From assembly GCF_963677195.1 (NCBI RefSeq), contig NZ_OY781918.1, positions 2,778,923-2,842,922 of the forward strand: a DNA stretch of 64,000 nt, written 5' to 3'. How positions within the stretch are numbered: position 1 is the first letter of the stretch; each line of letters opens with the position of its first letter. This document shows positions 9,228 to 17,766 of this stretch, one piece after another. The translations under genes and the position numbers were made by a program. The notes under the pieces are model-generated. The model was not told the DNA's origin and did no database searches. It saw only the letters and a list, made by a program, of their open reading frames with translations. Origin of the DNA: an uncultured Marinifilum sp. GTDB taxonomy: Bacteria > Bacteroidota > Bacteroidia > Bacteroidales > Marinifilaceae.

Positions 9228-10061
9228 TTACAAATGATTGATTTTATTGTTAATATTTTTTTTTGTTTTAACATCGTTTGGAGAATAATGTCGGCTTAAC
9301 CATTTGCTTAAACCATCCATTCCAGGAAAAAGCACACGTTCATTTATATTTACCTGATCAAGTTTGTCGCGAATTTCCCATTTCATTTCGGCCGGAATTC
9401 TAATTCTAAAATATAAATCGGGTTTGTCTATAAGCCATTGGTTAAGAATTGCATTTGAATGCGACATAAATGTAAATATTGCATATTGATTTACAATTCT
9501 ATCATCAATTGAAGCTGGCTCAAAGGCTACTACAAAATCACTTTTTTCTTTTGATAATTCGCTGATATTTTGATATAACTCATGAAGCATATCAATGGTA
9601 AAACTATTAGAACCTATTTTATTTAGCTTGGATTGCAATTTATCGGGAAGATAATTTTTAAGATTTTCATAATTCAGAGCCCAAATTACACCATCTTTAT
9701 GATATTTATTAAGTTCGGCAGTAGCAAAATGAAGTGCAACATAAGGTGAATAAGTCCAATCTAAAAGTCGGGTGGGTAAACCATGGTGTTGCGCCAATGC
9801 AAGCCATTCCCAATCCGATTTATTATTACTATCGGGACTGAAAGAGTATTTCTTAAAGTTTCTTAGTAAATGAAATTCCAGATCTTCAAATGGCCCTTTT
9901 AGCCTAATTAATGAAGTTTTTAACTGGTAATCGAATTTGGGTAAGCCCCTATAAATATAAGGTGAACGGGTTCTGTTTATTTTCTGATTAAAAGAATCGG
10001 TAAATAATAAGTCCTGAAGCTCGGACCAGGTTGTTGGAACAATTTCTTGTTTTAATTTCAT
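9228..10061 (-). CDS. FRG-domain protein
   Basis: The 277-residue cytoplasmic protein contains the FRG domain, named for a conserved Phe/Tyr-Arg-Gly motif. YIYRGLP is near residue 37, followed by LAQHHGLPTRLLDWT (about residue 87 on) and the C-terminal FPGMDGLSKWLSRHY. The domain's biochemical role is not established; FRG proteins often occur in accessory and defence-like gene neighbourhoods, but nothing here confirms that. No partner nuclease or toxin is adjacent. The start matches the usual N-terminus (VPTTWSELQDLL follows). Confidence 0.85.
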   Translation of the reverse strand: MKLKQEIVPTTWSELQDLLFTDSFNQKINRTRSPYIYRGLPKFDYQLKTSLIRLKGPFEDLEFHLLRNFKKYSFSPDSNNKSDWEWLALAQHHGLPTRLLDWTYSPYVALHFATAELNKYHKDGVIWALNYENLKNYLPDKLQSKLNKIGSNSFTIDMLHELYQNISELSKEKSDFVVAFEPASIDDRIVNQYAIFTFMSHSNAILNQWLIDKPDLYFRIRIPAEMKWEIRDKLDQVNINERVLFPGMDGLSKWLSRHYSPNDVKTKKNINNKINHL

Positions 10062-10360
10062 TTTTGGATAGATAGGTTTTACATTATTAAAGTTGCAAAT
10101 AATGCTTTAAATGCAAGTAGAAAAGAATTAAATTTTTACACTTTTTTTTAATATATATATTTTAAGTAGTTTACTTTCTATATATTATTGTTAGCTACTA
10201 CCGTATCTATCCTCAATTATATTTATAAGTTATTTCAATCGTTTGAATGTTAAATAAACTTAAATTAAATGCCTCTTAAAATAATTGAGAATAGATAATT
10301 ATTATAATTGCAGACTATCTTCTACAAAAGCCATATTTATTTTTAATACTTATTATTGTT
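10062..10360. other. intergenic region, no gene seen
   Basis: About 300 very AT-rich bases lie between the divergent FRG and membrane-protein genes. They presumably hold both promoters, but I find no convincing match to the Bacteroidota consensus, no strong hairpin and no tRNA. Confidence 0.5.
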
Positions 10361-10837
10361 ATGAAGGAATTGCAAGCTCTTGTTCGATGGACAAGGTTAG
10401 GTTTAGTTTCACTTTTTATTATGGTGATTACTTTGGAATTAATATTGGGGGTCTTTGTTATAGAAAATGATATAAATTCTCCTTTTATATCTGATACATC
10501 ATTTGATTATATAATCAATTTTTTGGGTGTTTTGATTGTTATGGCCGAGATATTTTCGGTGGGTTTATTGTATAGAAAAAGAACAAGCTATATAAAATTG
10601 TTAGACAATTTGGAAGTAAAATTAAAAGAGTTCGGAAAAGCTTATTTAGCTTACTTATTATTTAGTGGCTTGGGCGGACTTACTGCTTTATTAGGATATT
10701 TTTGTACTCAAGAATTATTATGGTTTATTCCATGGTTAATTATGCTTTACTGTATGGGTAAAAATTACCCTTTTAAAATTAATTTAATACATAATATGGC
10801 TGTGGTGAAAGAGGAGGAGAGAGAGCTTTTTTTGTAA
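10361..10837 (+). CDS. small four-helix membrane protein, function unknown
   Basis: The 158-residue protein has hydrophobic segments near residues 12-33, 47-70, 92-111 and 115-132 and a charged C-terminal tail ending EEEREL. I recognise no family. Composition and codon use look like the neighbours, and the ORF stands alone in its interval with a weak terminator after it, so it is probably real. Confidence 0.6.
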   Translation: MKELQALVRWTRLGLVSLFIMVITLELILGVFVIENDINSPFISDTSFDYIINFLGVLIVMAEIFSVGLLYRKRTSYIKLLDNLEVKLKEFGKAYLAYLLFSGLGGLTALLGYFCTQELLWFIPWLIMLYCMGKNYPFKINLIHNMAVVKEEERELFL

Positions 10838-10844
10838 GTTAAAT

Positions 10845-10867
10845 ACAGATATTAATACTGTGTTTTT
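10845..10867 (+). terminator. weak terminator-like hairpin
   Basis: ACAG (10845-10848) pairs with CTGT around an internal TATTAATA palindrome and is followed by TTTTT. The stem is short, so termination may be inefficient. Confidence 0.35.
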
Positions 10868-10920
10868 GGTATTCTTTTGTAAATACTAATTAATCGTTAA
10901 TAATTCTTAATTGTTTAGCT

Positions 10921-10928
10921 TATCTTTG
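10921..10928 (+). promoter_or_regulatory. -7 promoter element of the DEAD-box gene
   Basis: TATCTTTG is a perfect match to the Bacteroidota -7 consensus TAnnTTTG and lies 24 bp before the GTG start. A good -33 TTTG is not evident at the usual spacing. Confidence 0.5.
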
Positions 10929-10951
10929 CGGATCATTTTAAATGAATAGGC

Positions 10952-12073
10952 GTGAAAAATTTTAAAGAACTAGGTGTAAGTAAGGATCTTATAAAAGGAT
11001 TAAACGATCTTAAGATTATTGAACCTACACAAATACAAGCTGAAGTTATTTCGGTTTTAATGAATACAAATACCGATTTAATTGGACAAGCTCAAACAGG
11101 AACAGGTAAAACTGCTGCTTTTGGTTTGCCTTTGCTGCATCGAATTAATCCTAAAGTAGAGAAAGTACAAGGATTAATTTTGTGTCCTACACGCGAGTTA
11201 GGTTTGCAGATTGCCAAGCAATTGTTCAAGTTTACCAAATATACCGATAAAGTGTTTACCGAGGCTGTTTATGGTGGTGCTCCCATCGAAAAACAGATTA
11301 GTGCACTTCGTCGTCCTACCCATATTATTGTGGCTACTCCAGGTCGGTTAATCGACTTGGTAAAACGCAAAGCTGTTGATTTAACTCATGTAAAAACCAT
11401 TGTTTTAGATGAGGCTGATGAGATGTTAAGTATGGGATTTAAACCTCAGCTCGATGAAATTCTTGCATATCTTACCGCAGTAGAAAATAAATGGTTGTTT
11501 TCGGCTACCATGCCACAGGGAATTATGCAGATTATTAAAAAGCATTTTTCTCCTGGAGCATACAAAATTGAGGTAAGTGGTAGAAATGTAGTAAATAAGA
11601 ATATCAAACATCAGTTTGTACTTTGCGATGATAGAGAAAAACTTTCCGTATTAATGCAGTTCTTAAAATCGGATACCAAAGCAAGAGGTGTTGTGTTTTG
11701 TAAAACCAAGGAGGCTGCCATTAAATTGAATCAGCAATTGCAAGCTCAGAAGGTTAAGGTTGATGCCATTCATGGAGATCTGAAACAAATTGAACGGAAT
11801 AAAGTAATGCGTGCTTTCAAAAACGAAAAGTTGAGAGTGTTGGTTGCTACCGATTTGGCTGCTCGTGGTATCGATATTGAAGGCTTGGCCTTTGTGGTAC
11901 ACTATCAGTTGCCCGATAAAGAGGAATATTATACCCACCGAAGCGGACGAACAGCTCGCGCAGGTAAAGAGGGTATTTCTCTGGCAATTGTAAACAGCAA
12001 AGAGATGAAAAGCATTCGTTACTTTCAGAAAGCACTAAATATTGGCTTTAGCCAGATTAGAGGGAAAAGATAA
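10952..12073 (+). CDS. DEAD-box RNA helicase, short form
   Basis: The 373-residue ATP-dependent RNA helicase carries the full two-RecA core: a Q motif (TQIQ near residue 26), Walker A AQTGTGKT at 47-54, PTREL, TPGR, DEAD at 153-156, SAT at 184-186, ARGID and HRSGRTARAG. It ends right after the core and lacks the DbpA-type RNA-binding domain or basic tail usual in ~430-residue relatives, so substrate recognition must reside in the core or a partner. The start is GTG: the ATG ten bases upstream is out of frame and stops after seven codons. It likely acts in ribosome assembly or cold adaptation. Confidence 0.92.
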   Translation: MKNFKELGVSKDLIKGLNDLKIIEPTQIQAEVISVLMNTNTDLIGQAQTGTGKTAAFGLPLLHRINPKVEKVQGLILCPTRELGLQIAKQLFKFTKYTDKVFTEAVYGGAPIEKQISALRRPTHIIVATPGRLIDLVKRKAVDLTHVKTIVLDEADEMLSMGFKPQLDEILAYLTAVENKWLFSATMPQGIMQIIKKHFSPGAYKIEVSGRNVVNKNIKHQFVLCDDREKLSVLMQFLKSDTKARGVVFCKTKEAAIKLNQQLQAQKVKVDAIHGDLKQIERNKVMRAFKNEKLRVLVATDLAARGIDIEGLAFVVHYQLPDKEEYYTHRSGRTARAGKEGISLAIVNSKEMKSIRYFQKALNIGFSQIRGKR

Positions 12074-12168
12074 TAATATCACCTGATATTTACCCTCTAA
12101 GTGGAATTATCAGTAATATTTATAATACAATTGGTAATCTTAATAAAGTGAGATTACAAAAAATATTA

Positions 12169-12210
12169 AACCTCATTGGAAATGATATCCGATGAGGTTT
12201 TCTCTTGTTT
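12169..12210 (+). terminator. intrinsic terminator upstream of the nrdD leader
   Basis: AACCTCAT (12169-12176) pairs with ATGAGGTT (12192-12199), with an extra GGA/TCC step inside, followed by a T-rich run. It separates helicase transcription from the riboswitch-controlled nrdDG unit. Confidence 0.85.
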
Positions 12211-12321
12211 AAACAAATAAAAGTTATTAACAGATAAAGCTTATAGAGAATCAGTAGTTTAGTAATTATTGTTAATAACTGTAATTGCATTTTATTACAT
12301 AAATTATTAATATCGTTTTGA

Positions 12322-12511
12322 TTTATAGGTTCTGAAAAGAATTAATAGGGAATCACGTTTAATTCGTGAGCTGTCCCCGCAGCTGTAAGTCCGCAAAGTT
12401 TTAATTGAATATGTCACTGTACCGATAAATCGGGATGGGAAGACCAATTAAATAGGATAAGCCAGAAGACCTGCCTGTAATGAATTAGTTCGTAGCTTTC
12501 GGGAGAAAAGC
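12322..12511 (+). ncRNA. cobalamin riboswitch (nrdDG leader)
   Basis: All conserved blocks of the cobalamin aptamer are present in order: AGGGAATCACGT, a hairpin AGCTG-TCCCCG-CAGCT (12369-12384) with loop L5, CACTG, GGGATGGGAAGA and the B12 box AGCCAGAAGACCTGCCT (ending near 12477). A stem GCTTT/AAAGC (12495-12511) follows, whose loop CGGG can pair with the CCCG of L5, i.e. the L13 kissing hairpin of the expression platform. It should lower nrdDG expression when adenosylcobalamin is plentiful. Confidence 0.95.
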
Positions 12512-12519
12512 AGAGAATG

Positions 12520-12542
12520 AGCACATACAACTTCGATGTGCT
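12520..12542 (+). promoter_or_regulatory. hairpin between riboswitch and nrdD
   Basis: AGCACAT (12520-12526) and ATGTGCT (12536-12542) form a 7-bp stem directly after the L13 hairpin. It could be part of the expression platform. The candidate ATG at 12536 lies inside this stem, which argues against its use as the nrdD start. Confidence 0.55.
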
Positions 12543-12601
12543 ATTATTCTATATATTTCCCTCAGAAGCTATCATTTTTTCAAAATCATAAAATTAGTAG
12601 A

Positions 12602-14764
12602 ATGAAAATTAATGGTAGTGTGTCCGAGTGTCAAATTCGGAAAAGAAATGGACAGGTTGTTGATTTTAACCTGGATAAAATTAAAGAAGCAATTTCAAAA
12701 GCTTTTCAGGCTGTAGGCGAAGAAAGAGTCGAACTAATCGATTTTTGCGTAAATCAGATTCGAAAAGAAATTGATTTTGCAGGAATTCCTAATGTAGAGG
12801 AAATTCAGGATTTGGTAGAGCGAACACTTTTTAGATACGACTTGTTCGAAGTAGCTAAGGCTTTTATTTTATACAGAAAACAGCACGAATCGGTACGAGA
12901 TACCAAAGAGATGTTTTCCAATTTAAATTTGGTTGATGATTATTTGAATTTACAGGACTGGAGGGTAAAAGAAAGTGCCAATTCATCCTATTCATTACAA
13001 GGATTAAATCAGCATATCTCTACAATTGTAAGTTCGCAATATTGGTTAAACAAAATTTATCCTCAGGAAATTGGCGATGCGCATAAAAAAGGTGCGTTAC
13101 ATATTCACGATTTAGGTTTTTTAAGTGTTTATTGTGTAGGATGGGACTTGCAGGATTTAATTATTACTGGATTTAAAGGGGCTTCGGGTAAATTGGTAAG
13201 TAATCCGGCAAAACATTTTCGAACCATATTAGGTCAGGTAGTAAATTTCTTTTATACCATGCAGGGAGAAGCAGCAGGAGCACAAGCTTTTTCTAATTTT
13301 GACACTTTACTAGCCCCATTCATTAAATTCGATAAGTTAGAAAGAAAGCAGGTTAAACAGGCTTTACAGGAATTCATGTTTAATATTAACGTGCCAACTC
13401 GGGTTGGATTTCAAACTCCATTTACCAACATTACAATGGATTTGAATGTGCCATCGTTTATGAAGGATGAACCAGTGGTGATTGGAGGAAAAGCTCAGGA
13501 ACTAAGCTATGGCGATTGTCAGGCAGAAATGGATCTGTTCAACGAAGTATTTGCCGAAGTAGTTGAAGAAGGTGATGCCAATGGCAGTGTATTTTCATTT
13601 CCGATACCAACTTATAATATTACTTCTGATTTTGATTGGGATAAGCCGGCTTATGAAAATATATGGAAGATTACTGCTAAATATGGAATTCCTTATTTCT
13701 CTAATTTTGTAAATTCCGATATGTCGCCTGATGATGTGCGCAGTATGTGTTGTCGCCTACGTTTAGATAAAAGAGAATTAGCTCGCAGAGGAGGTGGCTT
13801 GTTTGGAGCAAATCCATTAACAGGATCGGTGGGAGTGGTAACCATAAATTTACCTCGCCTAGGATACGAGTCGACCAATGAATCGGAATTTTTTAAGCGA
13901 TTGGAACATTTAATGGATTTGGGTAAAAATAGTTTGGAAATAAAACGCAAGGTAATTGAAAACCTTACCGAAAAAGGTTTGTTTCCCTATTCTAAATTCT
14001 ATTTGCGTCATTTAAAAAGTAGAAATGGAAAGTTTTGGCAGAATCATTTTTCTACAATCGGAATAGTAGGAATGAATGAGTGTTGCTTAAATTTTACTGG
14101 AAACGATCTGGTTTCGGAAGAAGGTAATGCTTTTGCGCAAAGAATTTTTGCTTTTATGAAGGGTAAGTTGTCTGAATTTCAGGAGGAAACAGGAAATATT
14201 TATAATCTGGAGGCAACACCAGCCGAGGGAACAACATATCGATTGGCTCAATTAGACACCAAAGCATACAGTGATATTATTGTTGCCAATAATGATGCCT
14301 TTAATAAGGGAGCTGCACCTTATTATACTAACTCATCGCAATTACCAGTTGGTTATACCGATGATTTATTTCAGGCATTAACTTTACAGGACGATTTGCA
14401 AACACAGTATACAGGTGGAACCGTATTTCATACTTTTGTAGGAGAAAAACAATTGTCTATCGATTCAGTAAAACTGTTATTGAAAAAAATAACAGGCAAT
14501 TACCGATTGCCGTATATTACACTATCGCCAAGTTTTAGTATTTGTCAGGAACATGGTTACATTTACGGAGAACATCACTTTTGTCCTAAATGTGCCGAAA
14601 TGGGTAAAGAAAGTAAATGCGAAGTGTTCTCACGCATTGTTGGATACCTTCGACCAGTTCATCAATGGAACGATGGAAAACGACAAGAATGGGAAGACCG
14701 AAAATTATTCGATAAAAAAGCACATATAAAAGAGGAATTGAAAGAGGAATGTGTTCTGGCATAG
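12602..14764 (+). CDS. nrdD: anaerobic (class III) ribonucleoside-triphosphate reductase
   Basis: The 720-residue glycyl-radical enzyme reduces ribonucleotides to deoxyribonucleotides without oxygen. An N-terminal ATP-cone begins at residue about 10 (IRKRNGQVVDFNLDKI). The catalytic barrel follows. Near the C-terminus are the Cys cluster with CPKC and the radical loop RIVGYLRPV, whose Gly is residue 681 from this start. I choose ATG 12602; the ATG at 12536 in the same frame adds 22 residues unlike the family and lies in a leader hairpin. nrdG follows 73 bp downstream. The B12 riboswitch implies that another, B12-dependent reductase is encoded elsewhere. Confidence 0.95.
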   Translation: MKINGSVSECQIRKRNGQVVDFNLDKIKEAISKAFQAVGEERVELIDFCVNQIRKEIDFAGIPNVEEIQDLVERTLFRYDLFEVAKAFILYRKQHESVRDTKEMFSNLNLVDDYLNLQDWRVKESANSSYSLQGLNQHISTIVSSQYWLNKIYPQEIGDAHKKGALHIHDLGFLSVYCVGWDLQDLIITGFKGASGKLVSNPAKHFRTILGQVVNFFYTMQGEAAGAQAFSNFDTLLAPFIKFDKLERKQVKQALQEFMFNINVPTRVGFQTPFTNITMDLNVPSFMKDEPVVIGGKAQELSYGDCQAEMDLFNEVFAEVVEEGDANGSVFSFPIPTYNITSDFDWDKPAYENIWKITAKYGIPYFSNFVNSDMSPDDVRSMCCRLRLDKRELARRGGGLFGANPLTGSVGVVTINLPRLGYESTNESEFFKRLEHLMDLGKNSLEIKRKVIENLTEKGLFPYSKFYLRHLKSRNGKFWQNHFSTIGIVGMNECCLNFTGNDLVSEEGNAFAQRIFAFMKGKLSEFQEETGNIYNLEATPAEGTTYRLAQLDTKAYSDIIVANNDAFNKGAAPYYTNSSQLPVGYTDDLFQALTLQDDLQTQYTGGTVFHTFVGEKQLSIDSVKLLLKKITGNYRLPYITLSPSFSICQEHGYIYGEHHFCPKCAEMGKESKCEVFSRIVGYLRPVHQWNDGKRQEWEDRKLFDKKAHIKEELKEECVLA

Positions 14765-14837
14765 ATTATTTCATATACATGCTTGACATGTACTTTAGTG
14801 GTAAGCATTTTACTATTTTCTCTTATACTATTTTATC

Positions 14838-15542
14838 ATGTTAATATCTGGATTTTTAAAGAACAGTTTGATCGATTATCCCGGAAAAATTGCCTCGGTA
14901 ATTTTTACACAGGGATGTAATATGCGTTGCAAATTTTGTCACAATCATGAACTTATTCCAATGAGTTGTAGTGCAGATACCTTTTCGGAAGAAGAAGTGT
15001 TTGCCTATCTGCAGAAAGCTAAAAATTTTATTGATGCTTTGGTAATTACTGGCGGAGAGCCAACTCTTCAGGTAGATTTGGAATCTTTTATTCGAAAGGT
15101 TAAACAATTAGGAATGTCGGTAAAATTAGATACCAATGGCAGTAATCCTGAATTGTTAAAGAGGCTTTTAGATGAGAATTTAATAGATTATGTTGCCATG
15201 GATGTGAAACATAAAATTGAATTGCATCCTTATCAGTTATTAGTAGGTAATCAGTTCAGCGAAAAACAATTGAACAAGCTAAAAGAGAGTATTTGCATTC
15301 TGAAAACAAGTAATATAGAGGTAGAATTTAGAACTACTTTGATTCGGGAGATTCATTCTTGCGAAGATATTCATGCCATTTGTAAGTATTTGCAATCTTC
15401 TAAATTATACAGTTTGCAAGAGTTTTCTTCCAATCATGTTTTTGATAAATCGTTTTCAGTACATTCGGCTTACTCTAAAAAGCAGATGAACAATTTAATG
15501 TTAGATAATCAGGATATCATGCCAAATATGAGAGTTTTGTAA
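14838..15542 (+). CDS. nrdG: anaerobic RNR-activating radical SAM protein
   Basis: The 234-residue radical SAM enzyme installs the glycyl radical on NrdD. The [4Fe-4S] motif CNMRCKFC (CxxxCxxC) is near residue 27, in the family context YPGKIASVIFTQGCNMRC, and the SAM-binding ITGGEPTLQ is near residue 73. It is longer than E. coli NrdG (154) and fits the 220-240 residue subtype found in anaerobes. It lies in an operon with nrdD and ends at a strong bidirectional terminator. Confidence 0.92.
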   Translation: MLISGFLKNSLIDYPGKIASVIFTQGCNMRCKFCHNHELIPMSCSADTFSEEEVFAYLQKAKNFIDALVITGGEPTLQVDLESFIRKVKQLGMSVKLDTNGSNPELLKRLLDENLIDYVAMDVKHKIELHPYQLLVGNQFSEKQLNKLKESICILKTSNIEVEFRTTLIREIHSCEDIHAICKYLQSSKLYSLQEFSSNHVFDKSFSVHSAYSKKQMNNLMLDNQDIMPNMRVL

Positions 15543-15567
15543 AAAATAATCTACTTACTTTTACTAT

Positions 15568-15605
15568 AAACCCCGCACTCAAGAAAAATTCTTAATGCGG
15601 GGTTT
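15568..15605. terminator. bidirectional terminator between nrdG and the carboxylase operon
   Basis: AAACCCCGCA (15568-15577) and TGCGGGGTTT (15596-15605) form a 10-bp stem, with an inner AAGAA/TTCTT step. It serves nrdDG on the plus strand and the convergent carboxylase operon on the minus strand. The same arms recur at 20096-20131. Confidence 0.9.
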
Positions 15606-15676
15606 CGCCAAACTAATCTAAAACAAGATTATACTTTTATGTTTATATAATGATTTGTGGAATAGAATTGTTTCTG

Positions 15677-16189
15677 TTATCCTATTTCAATTAATAGTTG
15701 ATTTGCCATAACGCTGTCACCATCTTTGGTAAATATTTTTTTTACTATTCCCGATTGCGAACATAGAATCTGATTTTGCATTTTCATCGCTTCCAGTAAT
15801 AAAAGAGGGGTTCCTTTTTCCACATTAGTGCCTTCTGAAATAAGAATTTCGCTTATTTTCCCTGGCATTGGAGCCATTACCTTACAATTGGTTTTTAGTA
15901 AATTATTTTTACTAAGTTTTTCTTTTCGTTGAAAAGATGCCTCTGAATCTATGGCGAATGTATAGGTATTTCCATTTACCGAAACACTGCATTTGTTTTG
16001 CTTTAAGTCCAGAATTTCTCCCGAAAATTGTTTCCCTCTATAATTTACAGTATACTCTTTATTTTTTTCTGTAACATTAAATTTCTCTTTTCTTGATCGC
16101 GACGAAACAACCTGATAGTTTTGCGATTTTAAAATGTAGATATCATCTCCAGACACCACAAAATTCTTATTTTTTTTTAATGAAATCAT
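15677..16189 (-). CDS. biotin carboxyl carrier protein of acyl-CoA carboxylase
   Basis: The 170-residue protein ends in a biotinyl domain: APMPGKISEIL, a thumb-less lipoyl-like fold and the biotinylation motif EAMKMQ with acceptor Lys136. The first ~90 residues are a charged linker region. It carries CO2 between the biotin carboxylase encoded immediately upstream (4 bp gap) and the carboxyltransferase encoded before that. It is the last gene of the three-gene operon. Confidence 0.93.
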   Translation of the reverse strand: MISLKKNKNFVVSGDDIYILKSQNYQVVSSRSRKEKFNVTEKNKEYTVNYRGKQFSGEILDLKQNKCSVSVNGNTYTFAIDSEASFQRKEKLSKNNLLKTNCKVMAPMPGKISEILISEGTNVEKGTPLLLLEAMKMQNQILCSQSGIVKKIFTKDGDSVMANQLLIEIG

Positions 16190-16193
16190 AAGG

Positions 16194-17681
16194 CTAAAAT
16201 AGTTTACTTCTCATTTTTGAGGCCCATGCGCTAGTATCTTCATGAACCTTGTTCTTTTCAATTTTTTGTGTTTCTTTTAAATAAGCCTGAAGCGCAATAA
16301 TAGCAGCTGCTTTTTCTTCATCTTTTTCCTGATAGTAAGGCTTAATTAACTTTTCTGCAATAAAAGAGGTATTGTAACTGCCATTAATAAAATCGGGATG
16401 ATTTAATACAGATTTAAAAAATGGAATTGTTGTTTTTACACCTTTTATTATAGAATTGTCGATAATTGCAATTGCATGATTAATGGCTTCTGTTCGGTCT
16501 GTACCACTAATAATTAGTTTGGAAATCATTGAATCGTAGGATGGAGGAATTAATTTTCCACTCTCAAAACCAGTGTCTACCCTAAGAAAACTGCAATCGG
16601 GAAATTCCATTTCATCGATAATGCCCGGAGCTGGAGAAAAATTAGATTGAACATCTTCGGCATTAATCCTTAGTTCGATGGCCCAACCTTTAATTTTTAC
16701 ATCAGCTTGAGCAATTTCCAAAGTTTCTCCTGCTGCCGTTTTAATTTGTTGTTCTATTAAGTCGATACCTGTAATACTCTCGGTAACCGGATGCTCCACT
16801 TGTACTCGAGTATTCATTTCTAGGAAATAAAAATTCGATTCTTTATCGACTAAAAATTCTACTGTTCCCAATGTATGGTAATTAATTTTTTTACAAAGAT
16901 AAAGAGCCATTTTGCCCATTTTATTTCTTAGTTCCTTACTAAGAAAAGGGGAAGGGGCTTCCTCCATTAATTTTTGATGTTTTCGCTGAATAGAGCATTC
17001 TCGTTCATATAAATGAATTGCATTTCCATGCTGATCGGCTAAAACTTGTATCTCAATATGTTTAGGGGCTTCAACATATTTTTCAATTAGTAGTGAGTCA
17101 TCATTAAATGCAGATTTTGCTTCGTTAACTACTAGTTTGTACATCATTTCCAATTCGTCTGAGGAGCGAACAATTCTCATCCCTTTGCCACCACCACCAG
17201 CAACGGCTTTCATAATAATTGGAAAGCCTATTTTATGAGCCCAGTTTTTTGCGTCTTCAAAATTAGTAATATTGCTTGTGCTTCCCTCTAAAACAGGAAT
17301 ACCACTTTGTGCAGCAATATTTTTTGCCATTCCTTTATTTCCCATTGTGTAAATGGCCTTTTCGCTTGGGCCAATAAATAAAACTCCTTCGTCTTTACAA
17401 CGGCTGGCCAAATATGGAGATTCGGAAAGAAATCCGTAACCAGGATGAATTGCATCTATTTTATTCCTTTTACAAATACGGATTAGTTCTTCAACATTAA
17501 GGAAAATAGATCCATTCGGATTTTCTTCAAGAGTAATTATTTTATCTGCATAGTCTAGGTATAAAGCATTGGCTTCGCGATTGGTTTGTATGCAGTAAAC
17601 AATTATGCCCATATCGGTTGCAGTTTTTGCAATTCTTATTGCAATTTCGCCGCGGTTAGCTATTAATAATGATTGTATCAT
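16194..17681 (-). CDS. biotin carboxylase subunit
   Basis: The 495-residue protein has the full biotin carboxylase/ATP-grasp layout: N-terminal LLIANRGEIAIRI, GYGFLSE near residue 83, the glycine-rich ATP loop AVAGGGGKGMR near residue 163, EVQVL-like EIQVLADQ, and FLEMNTRVQVEHPVTE near residue 290. It carboxylates the carrier protein's biotin using bicarbonate and ATP. It runs about 45 residues longer than E. coli AccC, with a helical C-terminus. Its place between carboxyltransferase and carrier genes points to an acyl-CoA (most likely propionyl-CoA) carboxylase rather than the standard fatty-acid enzyme. Confidence 0.93.
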   Translation of the reverse strand: MIQSLLIANRGEIAIRIAKTATDMGIIVYCIQTNREANALYLDYADKIITLEENPNGSIFLNVEELIRICKRNKIDAIHPGYGFLSESPYLASRCKDEGVLFIGPSEKAIYTMGNKGMAKNIAAQSGIPVLEGSTSNITNFEDAKNWAHKIGFPIIMKAVAGGGGKGMRIVRSSDELEMMYKLVVNEAKSAFNDDSLLIEKYVEAPKHIEIQVLADQHGNAIHLYERECSIQRKHQKLMEEAPSPFLSKELRNKMGKMALYLCKKINYHTLGTVEFLVDKESNFYFLEMNTRVQVEHPVTESITGIDLIEQQIKTAAGETLEIAQADVKIKGWAIELRINAEDVQSNFSPAPGIIDEMEFPDCSFLRVDTGFESGKLIPPSYDSMISKLIISGTDRTEAINHAIAIIDNSIIKGVKTTIPFFKSVLNHPDFINGSYNTSFIAEKLIKPYYQEKDEEKAAAIIALQAYLKETQKIEKNKVHEDTSAWASKMRSKLF

Positions 17682-17766
17682 TTTACTTAATCGATTTTGT
17701 TGGAAGATGTAATAAGATAAATATCGAGATTTATGTTTTTACCTTCCAAAGGTTATTATTACTTGC

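Noticed and set aside
10952..12200. Frameshifted C-terminal RNA-binding domain of the DEAD-box helicase
   Set aside because: I read beyond the stop for a DbpA-like continuation in other frames and found only AT-rich non-coding sequence and the terminator, so the short form seems genuine.
12536..12601. Longer nrdD start (MCYYSIYF...)
   Set aside because: The ATG sits inside a leader hairpin, and the extra 22 residues are unlike NrdD; ATG 12602 gives the ATP-cone at the usual position.
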